Shown here: piece by piece, positions 47,774 to 59,880 of the stretch
How positions within the stretch are numbered: position 1 is the stretch's first letter
How the letters are laid out: every line of letters begins with the position of its first letter
NCBI GenBank assembly: GCA_009809945.1
Contig: WTPW01002188.1
Span: forward strand, 1 to 64,000
Length of the DNA stretch: 64,000 nt
Direction of reading: 5' to 3'
Source of the DNA: Gigaspora margarita
Taxonomy: Eukaryota; Glomeromycota; Glomeromycetes; Diversisporales; Gigasporaceae
Notes under the pieces: generated by a model
The model's input: the letters and a program-made list of their open reading frames with translations, nothing else
The model's database searches: none
Told to the model about the DNA's origin: nothing
Made by a program: the position numbers and the translations under genes

Positions 47774-49410
47774 ATCGTTTGTTCTACCAAACTTTATCTC
47801 GTTCTATTCTTACCCTCGTTTTGTCTGGTCGTTTCCTACGGGAAATCTCATTCCTCGTTACGAATTTTTCGTAGATAACTCATTGTTACATATTATTCAA
47901 TTCTCAGTTATCAATCTTAAAAATCGTATTATTTTTTTTTATTGTAGTTAGCATAATATGATTGTCATTTATTAATTATATATGGGACAAATTTAGGAAA
48001 TGTCTGGTCATTCATTCAATGTATATAGGAAAATCATCAAATTTTTGTGAAAAAAAAACGGGTATTTTTTTTTTTTTTTTTTTTTTTTAACTTCAAAGAT
48101 TTTGCACCTTTTATACTCTCTTTGAGTATTTTTTGAACCCATTCTTTTTTTTAATATCATATGTCTATTGAATTTGAAAAATAATATATATATAATTTTA
48201 TTTTTATAATCGTTTCTTTGTTTAAAAATTTTTATGAATTCCATTTTTTTTTTTACTTGCATAATATCTAATAAATAGGTTTATATATAGCATATATATT
48301 TTATAAAAAAAATATATGTAGTTTTAAATTTTTTATTACTATACCGATACCCGATGCTAAATAAAAATTTGAGTCAAATATTGTTAAATTCTAAATATAT
48401 ATCAGATATATCAATAATTGATTTGAAATATTGTTTCATTTACGGTGTGACGGAAAGCAATTTTTGATTTTCGGTTTCAAATCAGACTTATAAAATTTTC
48501 TTGTAACTATATCTGAAAATGAAATTTCGGAAAATTAACAAGTACTTACGTATGTAAATACTTTACGTATATATATTTTTTTAAAGATAAATTTCATTTA
48601 TCATCCAAATGATTGTTGCATAATTAGTATCAATTAACTACTGTATGAAATAGCATGTGATTACCAATTTGAATTGATTTTTTAAAAAATGTAATACGTA
48701 ACTTGATAATAAATTATTAAATAAAAAAATCTTAAATTGATAGTTTTTAACTCGACTACATTTTGAAAAAAGGGGGATTCTTTTATTTATATTTTTTAAA
48801 ATGTTATAACAATTTACAAATTGTTTCCTATTTTTGTGTACTAATTTTTAGATATTATAAATTAACCAATTAAAAATAATTATTATTTGATCAAATACAG
48901 TACCTAATAAAAGTTTTTTTTTTTGCATTTGCAATTTGTTATAATAAAATTTTATTATACTAAAATTTTAAAGCAAAAATAATAATAGAAATATAAAAAT
49001 ATTAGTATTACTATTATAGTACCAAAAATTTTGATTTGATTTAATTAGAAGGTTGTTGAGAAATAAAAAATTTAAAATTTTATAATTTTATTTTTTTTTT
49101 AAAATAAAATATCAAGAATCTAAAAAATAAACTTTGAAATTTATTTCTTGATACCTGTTTTATTAAATTAAGTCTTTTTTTTTTTATTATCCTTTAATCT
49201 ATAGGCTTTTTAGGCAAATTTTCCTGGAAAAATATTATTTCTTTAAATTGTATTGCAAGCAAATTTGCTTACAACTTTTTTATAAATTTAAATTTTTTTA
49301 ATAATATTGATTTTAGCTATATATTTTTTAAATAAAATATTTAATTTTAGATAGAACTTTAGTATAATAAAAGTTTAAAGTATATATATTAAAACTTGGG
49401 TGTTATTTTA
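47774..49410. other. 3' flank of the FY-rich gene, AT-rich intergenic
   Basis: No gene supported. A T-run of about 24 lies at 48066-48089. The region drifts into featureless AT sequence and TTTAAA-rich repeats. Confidence 0.5.
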
Positions 49411-49570
49411 TGGAGACATGTCGCCATGGAGACATGTCGCCATGGCGACCCCCGTGATCGACCAATCAAAGTCGATCACGTGTATCCTTATATTTTTTTG
49501 TTTTTTTTTTTTTAAGTTTTTTTTTTAAGTTTTTTTTTTTTTTAATAATAATTTATTAATTTAATTTTTT

Positions 49571-49886
49571 NNNNNNNNNNNNNNNNNNNNNNNNNNNNNN
49601 NNNNNNNNNNNNNNNNNNNNNNNNNNNNNNNNNNNNNNNNNNNNNNNNNNNNNNNNNNNNNNNNNNNNNNNNNNNNNNNNNNNNNNNNNNNNNNNNNNNN
49701 NNNNNNNNNNNNNNNNNNNNNNNNNNNNNNNNNNNNNNNNNNNNNNNNNNNNNNNNNNNNNNNNNNNNNNNNNNNNNNNNNNNNNNNNNNNNNNNNNNNN
49801 NNNNNNNNNNNNNNNNNNNNNNNNNNNNNNNNNNNNNNNNNNNNNNNNNNNNNNNNNNNNNNNNNNNNNNNNNNNNNNNNNNNNNN
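49571..49886. other. Assembly gap (316 N)
   Basis: Gap inside the TIR element. Confidence 0.99.
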
Positions 49887-50487
49887 GGAACGGGAATGGC
49901 AAGAAAACGGGACGAAAACGAGGATAAGAACGGCGGACTAAAGATCGACCAAGAACAAAGAAAAAGTCCACCAAGAAACGACCGGAACCCCACCGAAAAA
50001 TGACGAATTTACTGAAAGAACCCACGAAAACTGACGAAGTTACCGAAGGAACCCGAAAACGACAAAGAACTTATAGGAAACCCCACCGAAAACCAACGAA
50101 AACTCACCAAAAAACGACGAAGAATCTTAAAAAGACGAAGAACCTTAAATAATGACGAGCCTATTGAATTAACCACCGAAAAACAACTAGAAGTACCCAC
50201 AAAAAAACAATCTACCGAATCACCAAAACGCGACTTCACGCTCCTACTGCGGCTCCAACGACGACTCTAAAGAAACCAGAAAAAAACAACTTACCGAATC
50301 ACCGAAATACACCGCGACTCCTACTACGGCTTCGAAATCCACCGCGACTCCTACTACGGCTTCAAAATCCACCGCGACTCCTACTACGACTCCAACGACT
50401 ACCGAAATCCACCGCAACTTCACGCTCCTACTACGACTCCAACGACGACTCCAGCGACGGCTCCAACGACAGCTCCAGCGACGCTCC
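49887..50487 (-). repeat. GC-richer degenerate minisatellite
   Basis: Two unit types. At 49890-50230, CCACCGAAAAxxACGACGAA-like units recur every ~30-45 bp. At 50265-50490, AAATCCACCGCGACTCCTAC-TACGGCTTC is repeated four times, then ACGACTCCAACG units. On the minus strand it reads VGVAVDFEAV repeats, but this looks like a by-product of the repeat, not a protein. Confidence 0.75.
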
Positions 50488-50841
50488 AAAAAAAAAAAAA
50501 ATTTAAAAGTTAATAAATAAATAAAAAAAAAATAATAAAACAAATAGAAAAAAAAAATAAATCAAAAAAATAAAAAAAAAACATTTATTTATATGATCGG
50601 CAATCTGTAAAATGATTGGCCGATCATATAGGGTCGCCATGGCGATATGTCGCCAGAAACATTTTTCCTTAAAACTTTTACTATAGAATTTTTTTTAAAA
50701 TTTTTCTAAATTTTATATGTTTTTGCCTATAAAAAAATATTTACTTCTAATACAAGTCTTAATTTTTATAAATAAACTACTTAAAGTATAATAATAAAAG
50801 TTGTACTTTTTTATTTTTTTTATTTATTTTTTTTTTTGGTT

Positions 50842-51690
50842 TCAAAGTGCCCACCTTGGGATATAGAAATTATTTATTCAAGATATTATAGCCGTCAGTA
50901 ACCCACATGGGGATTTACCAGCATTTGTTACATAGACGAGAATCCAACTAGCCACATGTACACTTTTGGTGTCTAATTTAAGTAGTCTGCCCAAAGGTTC
51001 CACACTAGCTGCCATATCTGCAACCCAACTACGGGAATTGCCTATTTAACCCTCTGATCTTCTGTCCCTCCTGCCAACCTATCCTGTATCACCATAACAA
51101 TCCCGTTACATAAGTTAGTCAGACCGTTCCAGATGCTTATCCATAGTTTTTAGAACCCAGCCAGGCATTCCTGGTCTTGTTATCCTCGAAGGAAACTTGG
51201 TAGAGCATTACTATTTCCGGTGCTTATCTACACTTTCAGTAATTTATGCTTCTACTGAAACAGACTACTTGCAGTCAGAGATTATTCTTAAACTACTACC
51301 GTTACCTACTACTGCCCTTGTGAAGTTCACTGAACCCTAGTACTCCATTTTCTTATCAGGATTCTTTCCCTAGAATTCCAAACTACCAATCGAGTTAGCT
51401 CAGAAGGATTGGTTAGTCAGGCTTTAAGGTGCCTTATAGTCTCCCTTTCCTTGGTTCCTACTTCTATAATGTAGGTTCTTTTCCTCCGGTACGACTCTAG
51501 TGACCAGGTTGGTATGCCTTCTTTTGCCATAGATCCTCTTGCCTGTTCAGTTTTCCGGTCAGTCACCATCCGTTCCTGTTGTACCATCGAAAGTTCTAAT
51601 ACCTCTTCACTTGGATCCTGTCCAAGCCCATTTTCTGTTTTATTCTACTTGTTCCTAGGATTTTTGCACCTTTTTTTTCTTCATATAAGA
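50842..51690. other. Unidentified GC-richer island, possible retroposon
   Basis: The base composition rises sharply between T-rich flanks. A stretch at 51392-51420 (GAGTTAGCTCAGAAGGATTG-GTTAGTC) resembles a tRNA D-arm / box A, and GGTTCTTTTCC at ~51474 is a weak box B. The left border follows a long T-run, as in the SINE at 30287. No reading frame or known family is recognisable. It may be a second SINE/retroposon type or a gene relic. Confidence 0.4.
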
Positions 51691-52074
51691 GCATTTTTAG
51701 AAGTTCTAGAATCAAAAATTAAAAACGTATTCAAAAGGGCTTCTAACCCCTCTTCAAACCTCTTCTAGCATACTTTAATCACTATCAAATTTATGTTTAA
51801 AACAACCTCTAGCTTAAATCTAGCTATAAATATTGTATTTGGTATTAAACTATGTATTTGTAGTTCAAAAAATGAATATATCTTCTATAGCCTTTTTAGC
51901 CTAATTTGATATGTAAATAAGATATCAAAAAAAATATGCTAACTTGCTTGCTCTTGTAATGCTCAAAAAATACTAAAAACATGAAGTATTGAGTGTGTTT
52001 TTTGAGCAGCATTGCAAGCCTAAAATGCATACTATTTTTAATGATATTCTAAAATAAATTCTAAAGATGATTTA

Positions 52075-52400
52075 TTAATATCTAGCAAGGGTCAAAAATT
52101 TACATCTTTAGGTGTAAATTTTTGGAATAGGTGTAAAAAAATTTGGGTTAGGTATAAAAAAATCTGGGTTAGGTGTAAATTTTTCAAACTATTATTTTTA
52201 ATAATATCCTAGAATAAATTCTAAAATCAATTTATTGCTATTTAGCAAGGGTTAAAAATTCATATCTTTAGGTTCAAATTTTTGGAATAGGTGTAAAAAA
52301 ATTTGAAATATGTGTAAAAAAATTCAGACTAGATGTAAAAAAATCTGGGTTAGGTATAAATTTTTTGAACTAGGTGTAAAAATTTGATCTGACTAATTTC
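52075..52400. repeat. Two ~170-bp direct repeats rich in AGGTGTAAAAAAAT
   Basis: AATTCTAAAxATxAATTTATT-xxTATxTAGCAAGGGT and GGAATAGGTGTAAAAAAATT each occur twice, and the GGTTAGGTxTAAA motif recurs within each unit. Confidence 0.7.
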
Positions 52401-52639
52401 TATAAAGTTGAAGTTTCTAAGCCTTTTCCTGAAGTCTATTAATATATTGGGTTACATAATCTCCATTAGCATGCTTTCTACAAAGACCAGGTTCAGAGCT
52501 AGTCGGTATACTATATACCTTACAAAAAAATGCTTTCTAGCTCTCCAATGTCCATGATACCCTTCAGGCTGGTGACAGGTTTGCCTACAAATAGTACCAG
52601 TTCTAAGTAAATAGTTACAAAAGTATTCGCCTACTATAA

Positions 52640-52835
52640 TAACAAGAATAAATATTTTATTTTAAACAAAAGATTTCGTAGTTTTAATACAAATGTTGGA
52701 GATGCCATACTCCAAATAAATATTTTTATTTTAAACAAAAAATTTTGTAATATTAATACAAACATTAGAGAGACAATACTCGAATAAATATTTTATTTTA
52801 AACAAAAGATTTGTACTATTAGTACAAACAATTGA
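52640..52835. repeat. Three ~65-bp direct repeats before the polymerase relic
   Basis: AATAAATATTTTATTTTAAA-CAAAAGATTT followed by TxxTATTAATACAAACA occurs three times, ending just before the pseudogene start. Confidence 0.75.
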
Positions 52836-52858
52836 AAATACACACATATATTCAAAAT

Positions 52859-55800
52859 GATATCCCATGTCTTCAATGCAGTAAAGATAACTTTAAAAAG
52901 ACTCGTGATCGAAAAGCACATCTTAAATGAAAATTTAAATGCAAACCAAAAAAGACAGCTCTCTCCTTGCAGAACAAAGTTCAAAAAGAAGACAGCTCAG
53001 GCTCTGCAACTCAAATCTCTTCCTCGCAGAACAAAGTTCAAGAGGAGATCAAAGACCAAGATTCAGAAGCTAGTCCAGGCCCAGCAACCCAAGCCTATAG
53101 AGAAGAAATACTCTCTGAGCAGAACAAAATTCAAAAGGTAATAAAAGATGGTGATATAGAAATAAAACAATCTGATATTCAACCAGATTTAATAAAAAAA
53201 AAGTATCTTAAAGCAAATAAAAATGCCCTAGAAGATAAAGTTTGATTTGAGAAAAAATTTGCTGATCCCTTAAGAGTAGAGTGAATATAGATCATTTTTT
53301 ATATAAGTAGATCAACCAAAAAATATTACACAAAAATCAAACACATGTTACATATAAAAGTTTTTAAAAATATAATCGATTTTAATAAAAGTTTGGGGAT
53401 AGATATATTAGACCCTCTAATTTTAATTATAATAATTTGAACCCCTATATTATTTAAAAAAAAACATACTTGCATATATCATTAATTCTTTCTAAGTTGA
53501 TCAAAATTTGCCTAGGTTATACAACATAAATATCATTGATCATCACCTAATTTCAATTGAATGTTATTGTAAAAAAATTAGTAACATGATCACTAGTAAA
53601 AATGATTGATGTTCACCCTACCCTTAAGGTGACACCAAAATAATAATCTATATCTATATAGGAGGCAATAGTTCCTTCTAAAAAAAAATATAGCATATGT
53701 ATTTAATAAAGGCATAAAAACCAAATATGAATATATAGACACACTATATATGCTCCAGCTTATAGCATCAGCTCGAGACAAAATAGCTGAAATTATCCAA
53801 ATAGAATTGCAAGAAAAAAGCAAATCAAATCAGCATTAACTATAGTAGGTGAGTATACTAAAATGCAAAAATGTGGCAATCGATATTTTTTTATTTATAA
53901 AGAAACCTATCACAGAGGAGGAATATGAGTAATTCTATCTAAAGATGGTATAGATAACCATTTAACTCTTTCTGGACAAGAAATAGATAAGAAAATTGAG
54001 GAAATGTTAGAAGATGAATCTAACTGACAACTAATCCGAATTGATAGAGTATTTATTGAAGCTTATACTCTTTGTCAAACATATGGAGGATCCTATATTT
54101 CTACTCCCAAAAGGTTTGCCAATACAAAGTATACTATCAATTCAAACAATTCAGATATTATAGATCCGGCTACAGATAAGCCCATAGATAATTGTCTTAA
54201 AGGTGCATTAGGATGTTATTTTGCAGATAAAGATGGAATTACAGACCACTTGAAAAGGCGTATATATAGAGCAAAAAACCTTCAAAAATACTTAAATATC
54301 ATCAAGCTAGATGGTGTTCCTATATCTACTCCAGTTTGCTCATGTATCTTACATAAGATTGAGGAGATAAATCCAGATATCTCTATCAATGTCTGAGAAT
54401 GAAAAGAAGAAATAACAACTTCCAAACCAGTAATAGCTAGCAAGAACTATAATAGACAACATATTATATATCTTATAGCTTTTACAGATATTACCAAGTC
54501 TGAAGCTGACAAGTATAGACAAAAAACTACTTTCTTTGGATCAAAAATCCAGATAGATTGGTTTATAAAGATACAAAGTATTGTAAAAAAAGTATCTTTG
54601 TAATTAGTACTTTTAAAGTTTTTTTTTAGAAAAATCTTTAGCCTATCATCAAGAGCATTGTTCAGGATTAAGAGAAGCAACTCAAAGAGTCACTTTATTT
54701 ACCAAGGATATTAATGATTTTGAGAAGTTTAAAAATTATACCTGGATGATTAATACTCATGTATAATTATAGCAGATTTCAAAGCAGACAACAAGAAATG
54801 TAATAAAAATTATGGAGGGCAAATGTATAAACTTGCAGAACAAAAAGCTAATAGTTTCTGCTATTTGGTTCACTGGATTGATACTAGAGATATATGGGGT
54901 TCTTTTCTATACTGAGAAAAAAATGCTATACAAGAATTTGTTTGAAGAATCGATAAGGAGTCAGTTGAAATTAATAAGGTCTTTGCTATTAAAACAGATC
55001 AAATTGAGACTAAGAAAAACAAGAAAAAATTTGCCAAAACGGATACCTGTTGGATTTGTAAAGAAAAATTTGATATAGATGGTAATAAGATTTGGGATCA
55101 TTGTTATATAACAGGTAAGTTTCGAGGACCCGCCCACAATACCTGTAACCTCAAACTTCAGATAGAACCCTAGAAGATACCTATTCCTGTAGTATTTCAT
55201 AATTTTCAAAGTTATGATTCTCACTTGATCTGTGAATCTGTTAGAAAAGCTGCTAATATATATCAGATAAAAGTTATAGCTGAAACATTTGAGAGATACA
55301 AGTTTATGAAAGTAGGTCAGTTTAAATACATAGATAGCATGCAGTTCATGAATAATAGTTTGGCCAATCTTATGAAAAATTTAAAGATAATCACCCAATG
55401 TCAACCAAGCACTTCAAAGATCTTGGCTATACAAAAGAGCAATTAGATTTAGTATATCGCAAAAGAGTTTACCCCTATGAATATATTGATTTGCAAGATA
55501 GATTCTTAAAGACTAAGCTTTCACCAATCTATAAATTTGGTACATATCTTTATAGTAAAATTAGCCAAAAAGATTATGATCATGCCCAAAAAGTATGGAA
55601 GAAATTTAACTGCCAGAATCTAGGAAAATATCATGATTTCTATCTTAAAACTGACATACTTAGCCTTGCTAATATCTGAATCCAATTCTGAAAGACATGT
55701 ACGCAATATTATGAACTTGATCCTAGCCACTATGTCTCTGCACCTGCTTTAGCCTAGGATGCTATGCTCAAGATGACAGGAGTTAAAATCAAACTCTTCA

Positions 55801-56010
55801 CTAATATAGCTATGCATAATTTTATTGAAAAAGCTAAGCGTAGAGGCATATCAATGGCAAGTCAAAGATATTTTATAGCTAACAATCCTAAAAGGAATAA
55901 GGCATTTAACCCATCTAAACCTACATCATGGATCTCATATATCGATGCAAATAATCTTTATAGTTGGGCTATAAGTTAATATTTACCTATTAGAAATTAT
56001 CAATAGGAGA
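52859..56010 (+). pseudogene. Type B DNA polymerase (Polinton/Maverick-like), 5' two thirds, heavily decayed
   Basis: It begins with a C2H2-like finger (PCLQCSKDNFKKTRDRKAHL) at 52865-52925 and a polar repeat linker to 53245. It resumes at ~53760 with ALTIVGEYTKMQKCGNRYFF and runs, with frameshifts near 54540, 54630, 54765 and 55385, to SWISYIDANNLYSWAIS at ~55975. Motifs: a Cys-rich endonuclease-VII-like segment (CWICKEKFD ... WDHCYITGKFRGPAHNTCNL) at 55043-55155; Exo II-like FHNFQSYDSHLI at 55197; and polymerase motif A-like DANNLY at 55943. Exo I reads ADFKAD where DxE is expected (codon 54781). In-frame stops start at 52928, 53243, 53926, 54025, 54394, 54400, 54913, 54943, 55171, 55677, 55689, 55755, 55977 and 56004. 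Everything after motif A, including the YxDTD-type catalytic motif, is absent. No integrase, packaging ATPase or capsid gene is visible nearby. Confidence 0.85.
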
Positions 56011-56856
56011 CAAAAGGGGTGACAACAAGCCAGCTATACTATGTCACCATACCCTAGTTGTACTTCTTTATATATACTAAAATATTGTATTAGAACCTAT
56101 ATTTTTAAATCCAATATTTAAAAAATTTACCAAAATATTGTTAATTATTTTTTAATTAAAAAATTTCTTTAAAATTTAATATATTTAACTTATAAGTAAC
56201 ATAACCTTTTTTGTTTTATATTATAAATACAAATTTAATCTTATATACTTTTATAGATTTTTGTTTGTTTTGAGTTTGCAAATATTGGTTAGTTAACAAT
56301 TTTGCCAGGATCTAGTAGAAAAAAGTTTTAAAAAAAAGAAGTGGTTATGGCAAGCTATAGATTTTAGCTAGTGATCTATTATAAGAAATATGATTAAGAT
56401 AATAGTAAAGCAAAATCTACTTTAACAGATTATAAATAGATACCTATGATAACTAAATAAATTAAATTTTAGTTGTAAGATTAGAAAACAAGAAGTAAAT
56501 TTGCATATGTAATTTTTTTTTGTATAATAAAATATAGTATAACTACCAGATTAATTAATAACAAAAAAAATAATTCTTATTTTCAAATATTATAATACCA
56601 AATTTTATTTAAATATTTTAAATAGCAAATTTGTTCGAAAACTTTTACAAATTAAGAAATAAATATAATCTACTTTTTTAAAAAATTAAAATATTAAAAT
56701 AAAATTTTATTTGATAATATTTAAAAGAATATTTATTTTTGGTACAAAGTGCAATGTGTTCATCCTATTATAGCAAATACAAAAATAATTAGAGTTAAAG
56801 TTAAAGTTAAAATTAGGGTTAAATTAAAGTTAAAATCTAAAGTAATATTATCAATC
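56011..56856. other. AT-rich stretch after the polymerase relic
   Basis: No coding continuation of the polymerase. A short AGTTAAAGTTAAAGTTAAAA / ATTAGGGTTAAA block lies at 56788-56830. Confidence 0.5.
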
Positions 56857-57896
56857 ATAGGACATGTCCCCTTGAAATAAGTTTAAAATAAGTTTATATT
56901 AAAAATTATAAAAAAACATATGAATTACTATAAACTTTGAGCTGAAGATCCTTCTCAGCTTAACTAATTAACTTAAAATTAAATTTTGCGGGTATATAGA
57001 ACAAGAAAAGAAGAAAATTTTGAGTTTAAAAACTGCATTAAAATTTTGCTAATTTTGCACTTTTTCAAAATGTAACACTGTCAAAAATAAATATTTACAA
57101 ATTTTAAATTATTAGTTATGTAAAATTATATTTTGAACAACTTTACTTAGGCGACGAAAGTAGGTTACCTTGTAAAACAAATAGGTTATCTATGTATTAA
57201 AGTTAAAATTTATCATATTTTATAATCTAACTTTTTTTTTTATTAGGTAACCTACTTTGGGCTCTTAAGCAAAGTTGTTCGACATGTAATTTTACACTAC
57301 ATTTGAGTTGAACCGTGCTTTTCAGACCTTTTACTAAGTAAAAAATATGTTTAAAGTTAAAAAAAATTTTTTTTAAAAAATTTTAAAAAAATTTTTTTCT
57401 AACTTTAACCCAATTTTTTACTTAGTAAAAGGTCCAAAAAGCACATTTCAACCTTAAATATGGTGTAAAATTACACTCTGAACAACTTTGCTTAAGAGCC
57501 CAAAGTAGGTTACCTAATAAGAAAAAAAAGCTAGATCATAAAATACAATAAATTTTAACTTTAGTATATAGATAATCTATTTTTCGTACAAGGTAACCTA
57601 CTTTTGTCGCCTATGTAAAGTTGCTCAGAGCATAATTTTACATATAACTGCTAATTTACAATTTGCAAATATTTGTTTTTGATAGTGTTACATTTTGAAA
57701 AAGTGCAAAATTAGCAAAATTTTAATATAGTTTTTAAACTCAAAATTTTCTTTTTTTCTTGTTCTATATACCCGCAAAATTTAATTTTAAGTTAATTAGT
57801 TAAGCTGAGAAGGATCTTTAGCTTAAAGTTTATAGTAAATTCATATGTTTTTTTTATAATTTTTATTATAAACTTATTCTAGGGGACATGTTCTAT
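56857..57896. mobile_element. 1.0-kb foldback, copy 2
   Basis: The ends GACATGTCCCCTTGAAATAAG and, reverse-complemented on the right, GAACATGTCCCCTAGAATAAG pair (first 20 shared). Arm blocks match the 17981-19001 element in order: ATTACTATAAACTTTGA, TTTTGCGxxTATATAGA, GGCGACGAAAGTAGGTTACC, and TTAAGCAAAGTTGTTC. The centre is at ~57375. The terminal sequences differ from copy 1, so the arms are conserved but the ends are not. Confidence 0.85.
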
Positions 57897-58423
57897 AACT
57901 GTTATGAGAAGTGCATTTTTTGTTAAAAATACAATAGGGGTTACACTAATAAAATTTGAGAAACATAAAAAGAGTGCACATAGTACAGAGTGTACCAAAA
58001 AATATAACTCATATTTGAAAATAAAAATTATATTTTAGTAAAATTTAATTTTATATTATATAAGTTGTTTATTTTTTAAACTGCAATTCAGGCAAATTTG
58101 TCTGAATTTTTTATAAATATTTACAATTTTTTAAATAATAAAAAATAAAAATTTATTAATAATATAGGGTATACTTTATTTATAGAATATTTTTTTAAGA
58201 GAATTTCTAGGTATCTCTGGTCAGAAATATATAAGTTATATATATCTCTAATTTTTCGATCAATTAAAATTCAAAACAGTCATGTGATCTCTATTTTGTT
58301 GATTACTTGATTGTGTAATAATGCTGGACAGGTTGACTCTTTTTGTGTAATCCAAAATTACAATTTTTTGAACTAGTTTGTTAAATAATTTATAAAAAAA
58401 AAAAATAAAAATTTCAAACATTT

Positions 58424-59880
58424 GAACAAAGATATCTCTACAACTACCTAATCAAATTTGATAAAAATTTTTATTTGAATTTTATAGATCTATAGAACTC
58501 AAATAAAAAAATTTTATCAAATTTAGTCAGGTGGTTGTGAAGATATCTTTGCTCAAATGTTTAATTGATGATCCGCCAGTCATTTGAAGAATAATCATAG
58601 TGAAATATAATGCAGATCATATATGAAAATCACTATAGGCCCAAATGTGGCGTGCGCCTATCTAAAAATATTTATTTTACTAAGTTAATGGCATATTCCA
58701 ACTAATTGAAAGTTGTAGAGCTCATTGAGATAGTTCTAATGATGGTTAGGTCATCCAAATCGGCCTAGTGGATGGTGAGATATCATTAAAAAATGATTGG
58801 ACGACTATGTAAAATCTCTATATAAACAATAGTTTACATGGAGATTTTACATAGTCGCCCAATCATTTTTTAATGATATCTTGCTATCTCTAGGCCAATT
58901 TGAATGATCTAACCACTTTTAGAACTGTCTCGACGAGCTCTACAACTTTCAATTAGTTGGAATGTATCGTTAACTTAGTAAAATAAATATTTTTAAATAG
59001 GCGCATGCCACATTTGGGCCTATAGTAATTTTTATATGTGATCTGCATCATGTTTCACTATGATCATTCTTCATATGACTGGCAGATCATCAATTAAAAA
59101 AATTGGCATAACTTCTAATTTGATAGATATTTTGACTTTTTTTTTAACTTTTAGCAAAGGTATCTCTACAACTACCTAATCTAATTCTAATGAAAACTTT
59201 TTTATTTGATTCTATAGATCTATAAAATTCAAATAAAAAATTTTCATCAAATTTGATTAGATGGTTGTAGAAATATCTTTGTTCAAATTTTTTAAAAAAA
59301 TTAGTATAGCTTTAATTTTAATAGACTATTGACTTTTTTCTAACTTTTAGAAAGATATACTACAACTACCTAACCAAATTTGATGAAAATTTTTTATTTG
59401 AATTTTATGGATCTATAGAATTCAAATAAAAAAATTTTATTAAATTTGATCTGGTAATTGTGAAGATATCTTTGTTCAAATTTTTAAAAAAAATTGGTTT
59501 AACTTTTATTTTGATAGATACTTTGATTTTTTTCTAACTTTTAGCAAAGTTATTTTTAAAACTTCTTGACCAAATTCAATAAAAATTTTTTTATTTGATT
59601 CTATAGATCCATAGAATTCAAATAAATAAATTTTATCGAATTTGATTAGATGGCTGTGAAAATAACTTTACTCAAATTTTTTAAAAAAATTGGCATAGCA
59701 TCTATTTTGATAGATATTTTGACTTTTCTCTAACTTTTAGTAAAGATATCTCTACACTACCTAACCAAATTCAATAAAAATTTTTTTATTTGAATTCTAT
59801 ATATCCATAAAATTTAAATAAAAAATTTTCAACAAATTTGATCAAATGATTGTAGAGATATCTTCATTCAAATTTTTTAA
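58424..59880. repeat. Tandem array of five ~195-bp self-complementary units
   Basis: Units at about 58424, 59155, 59350, 59543 and 59738. Each runs AAAGATATCTCTACAACTAC ... TCTATAGATCTATAGA ... GGTTGTGAAGATATCTTTG, so each is a hairpin centred on the GATC. Between units 1 and 2 the extra length is a 537-bp inserted palindrome. Confidence 0.85.
58561..59097. mobile_element. 537-bp foldback inserted in the tandem array
   Basis: The ends TTAATTGATGATCCGCCAGT and ACTGGCAGATCATCAATTAA are inverted, and the arms pair over ~250 bp to a centre near 58829 (TATATAAACAATAGTTTACAT). Arm landmarks: CACTATAGGCCCAAATGTGG, CAACTAATTGAAAGTTGTAG. Confidence 0.85.

Larger units (their letters stand above)
49411..50656. 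mobile_element. TIR element with GACATGTCGCCATGGCGACC ends
   Basis: The left end carries GGAGACATGTCGCCAT twice before GGCGACCCC. The right end has the inverted GGGTCGCCATGGCGATATGTC. Next inside, GTGATCGACCAATCA and TGATTGGCCGATCAT pair. The termini contain the perfect palindrome GTCGCCATGGCGAC. The interior holds an N gap and a minisatellite. Confidence 0.7.

Noticed and set aside
49556..50025. Open frames of 145 and 154 codons across 49556-50025
   Set aside because: They read through the 316-N gap; the remaining part is minisatellite.
50244..50543. 99-codon minus-strand open frame with VGVAVDFEAV repeats as a gene
   Set aside because: It is a direct translation of a 30-36 bp minisatellite plus a T-rich tract, with no non-repeat coding sequence.
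52928..55691. TGA read as Trp (alternative genetic code) in the polymerase relic
   Set aside because: TAG at 55171, 55755 and 56004 and TAA at 55977 also interrupt the frame, some TGA fall where Arg is expected, and there are frameshifts and a lost Exo I residue. Decay explains all of it; recoding does not. The two intact genes use TGG for Trp normally.
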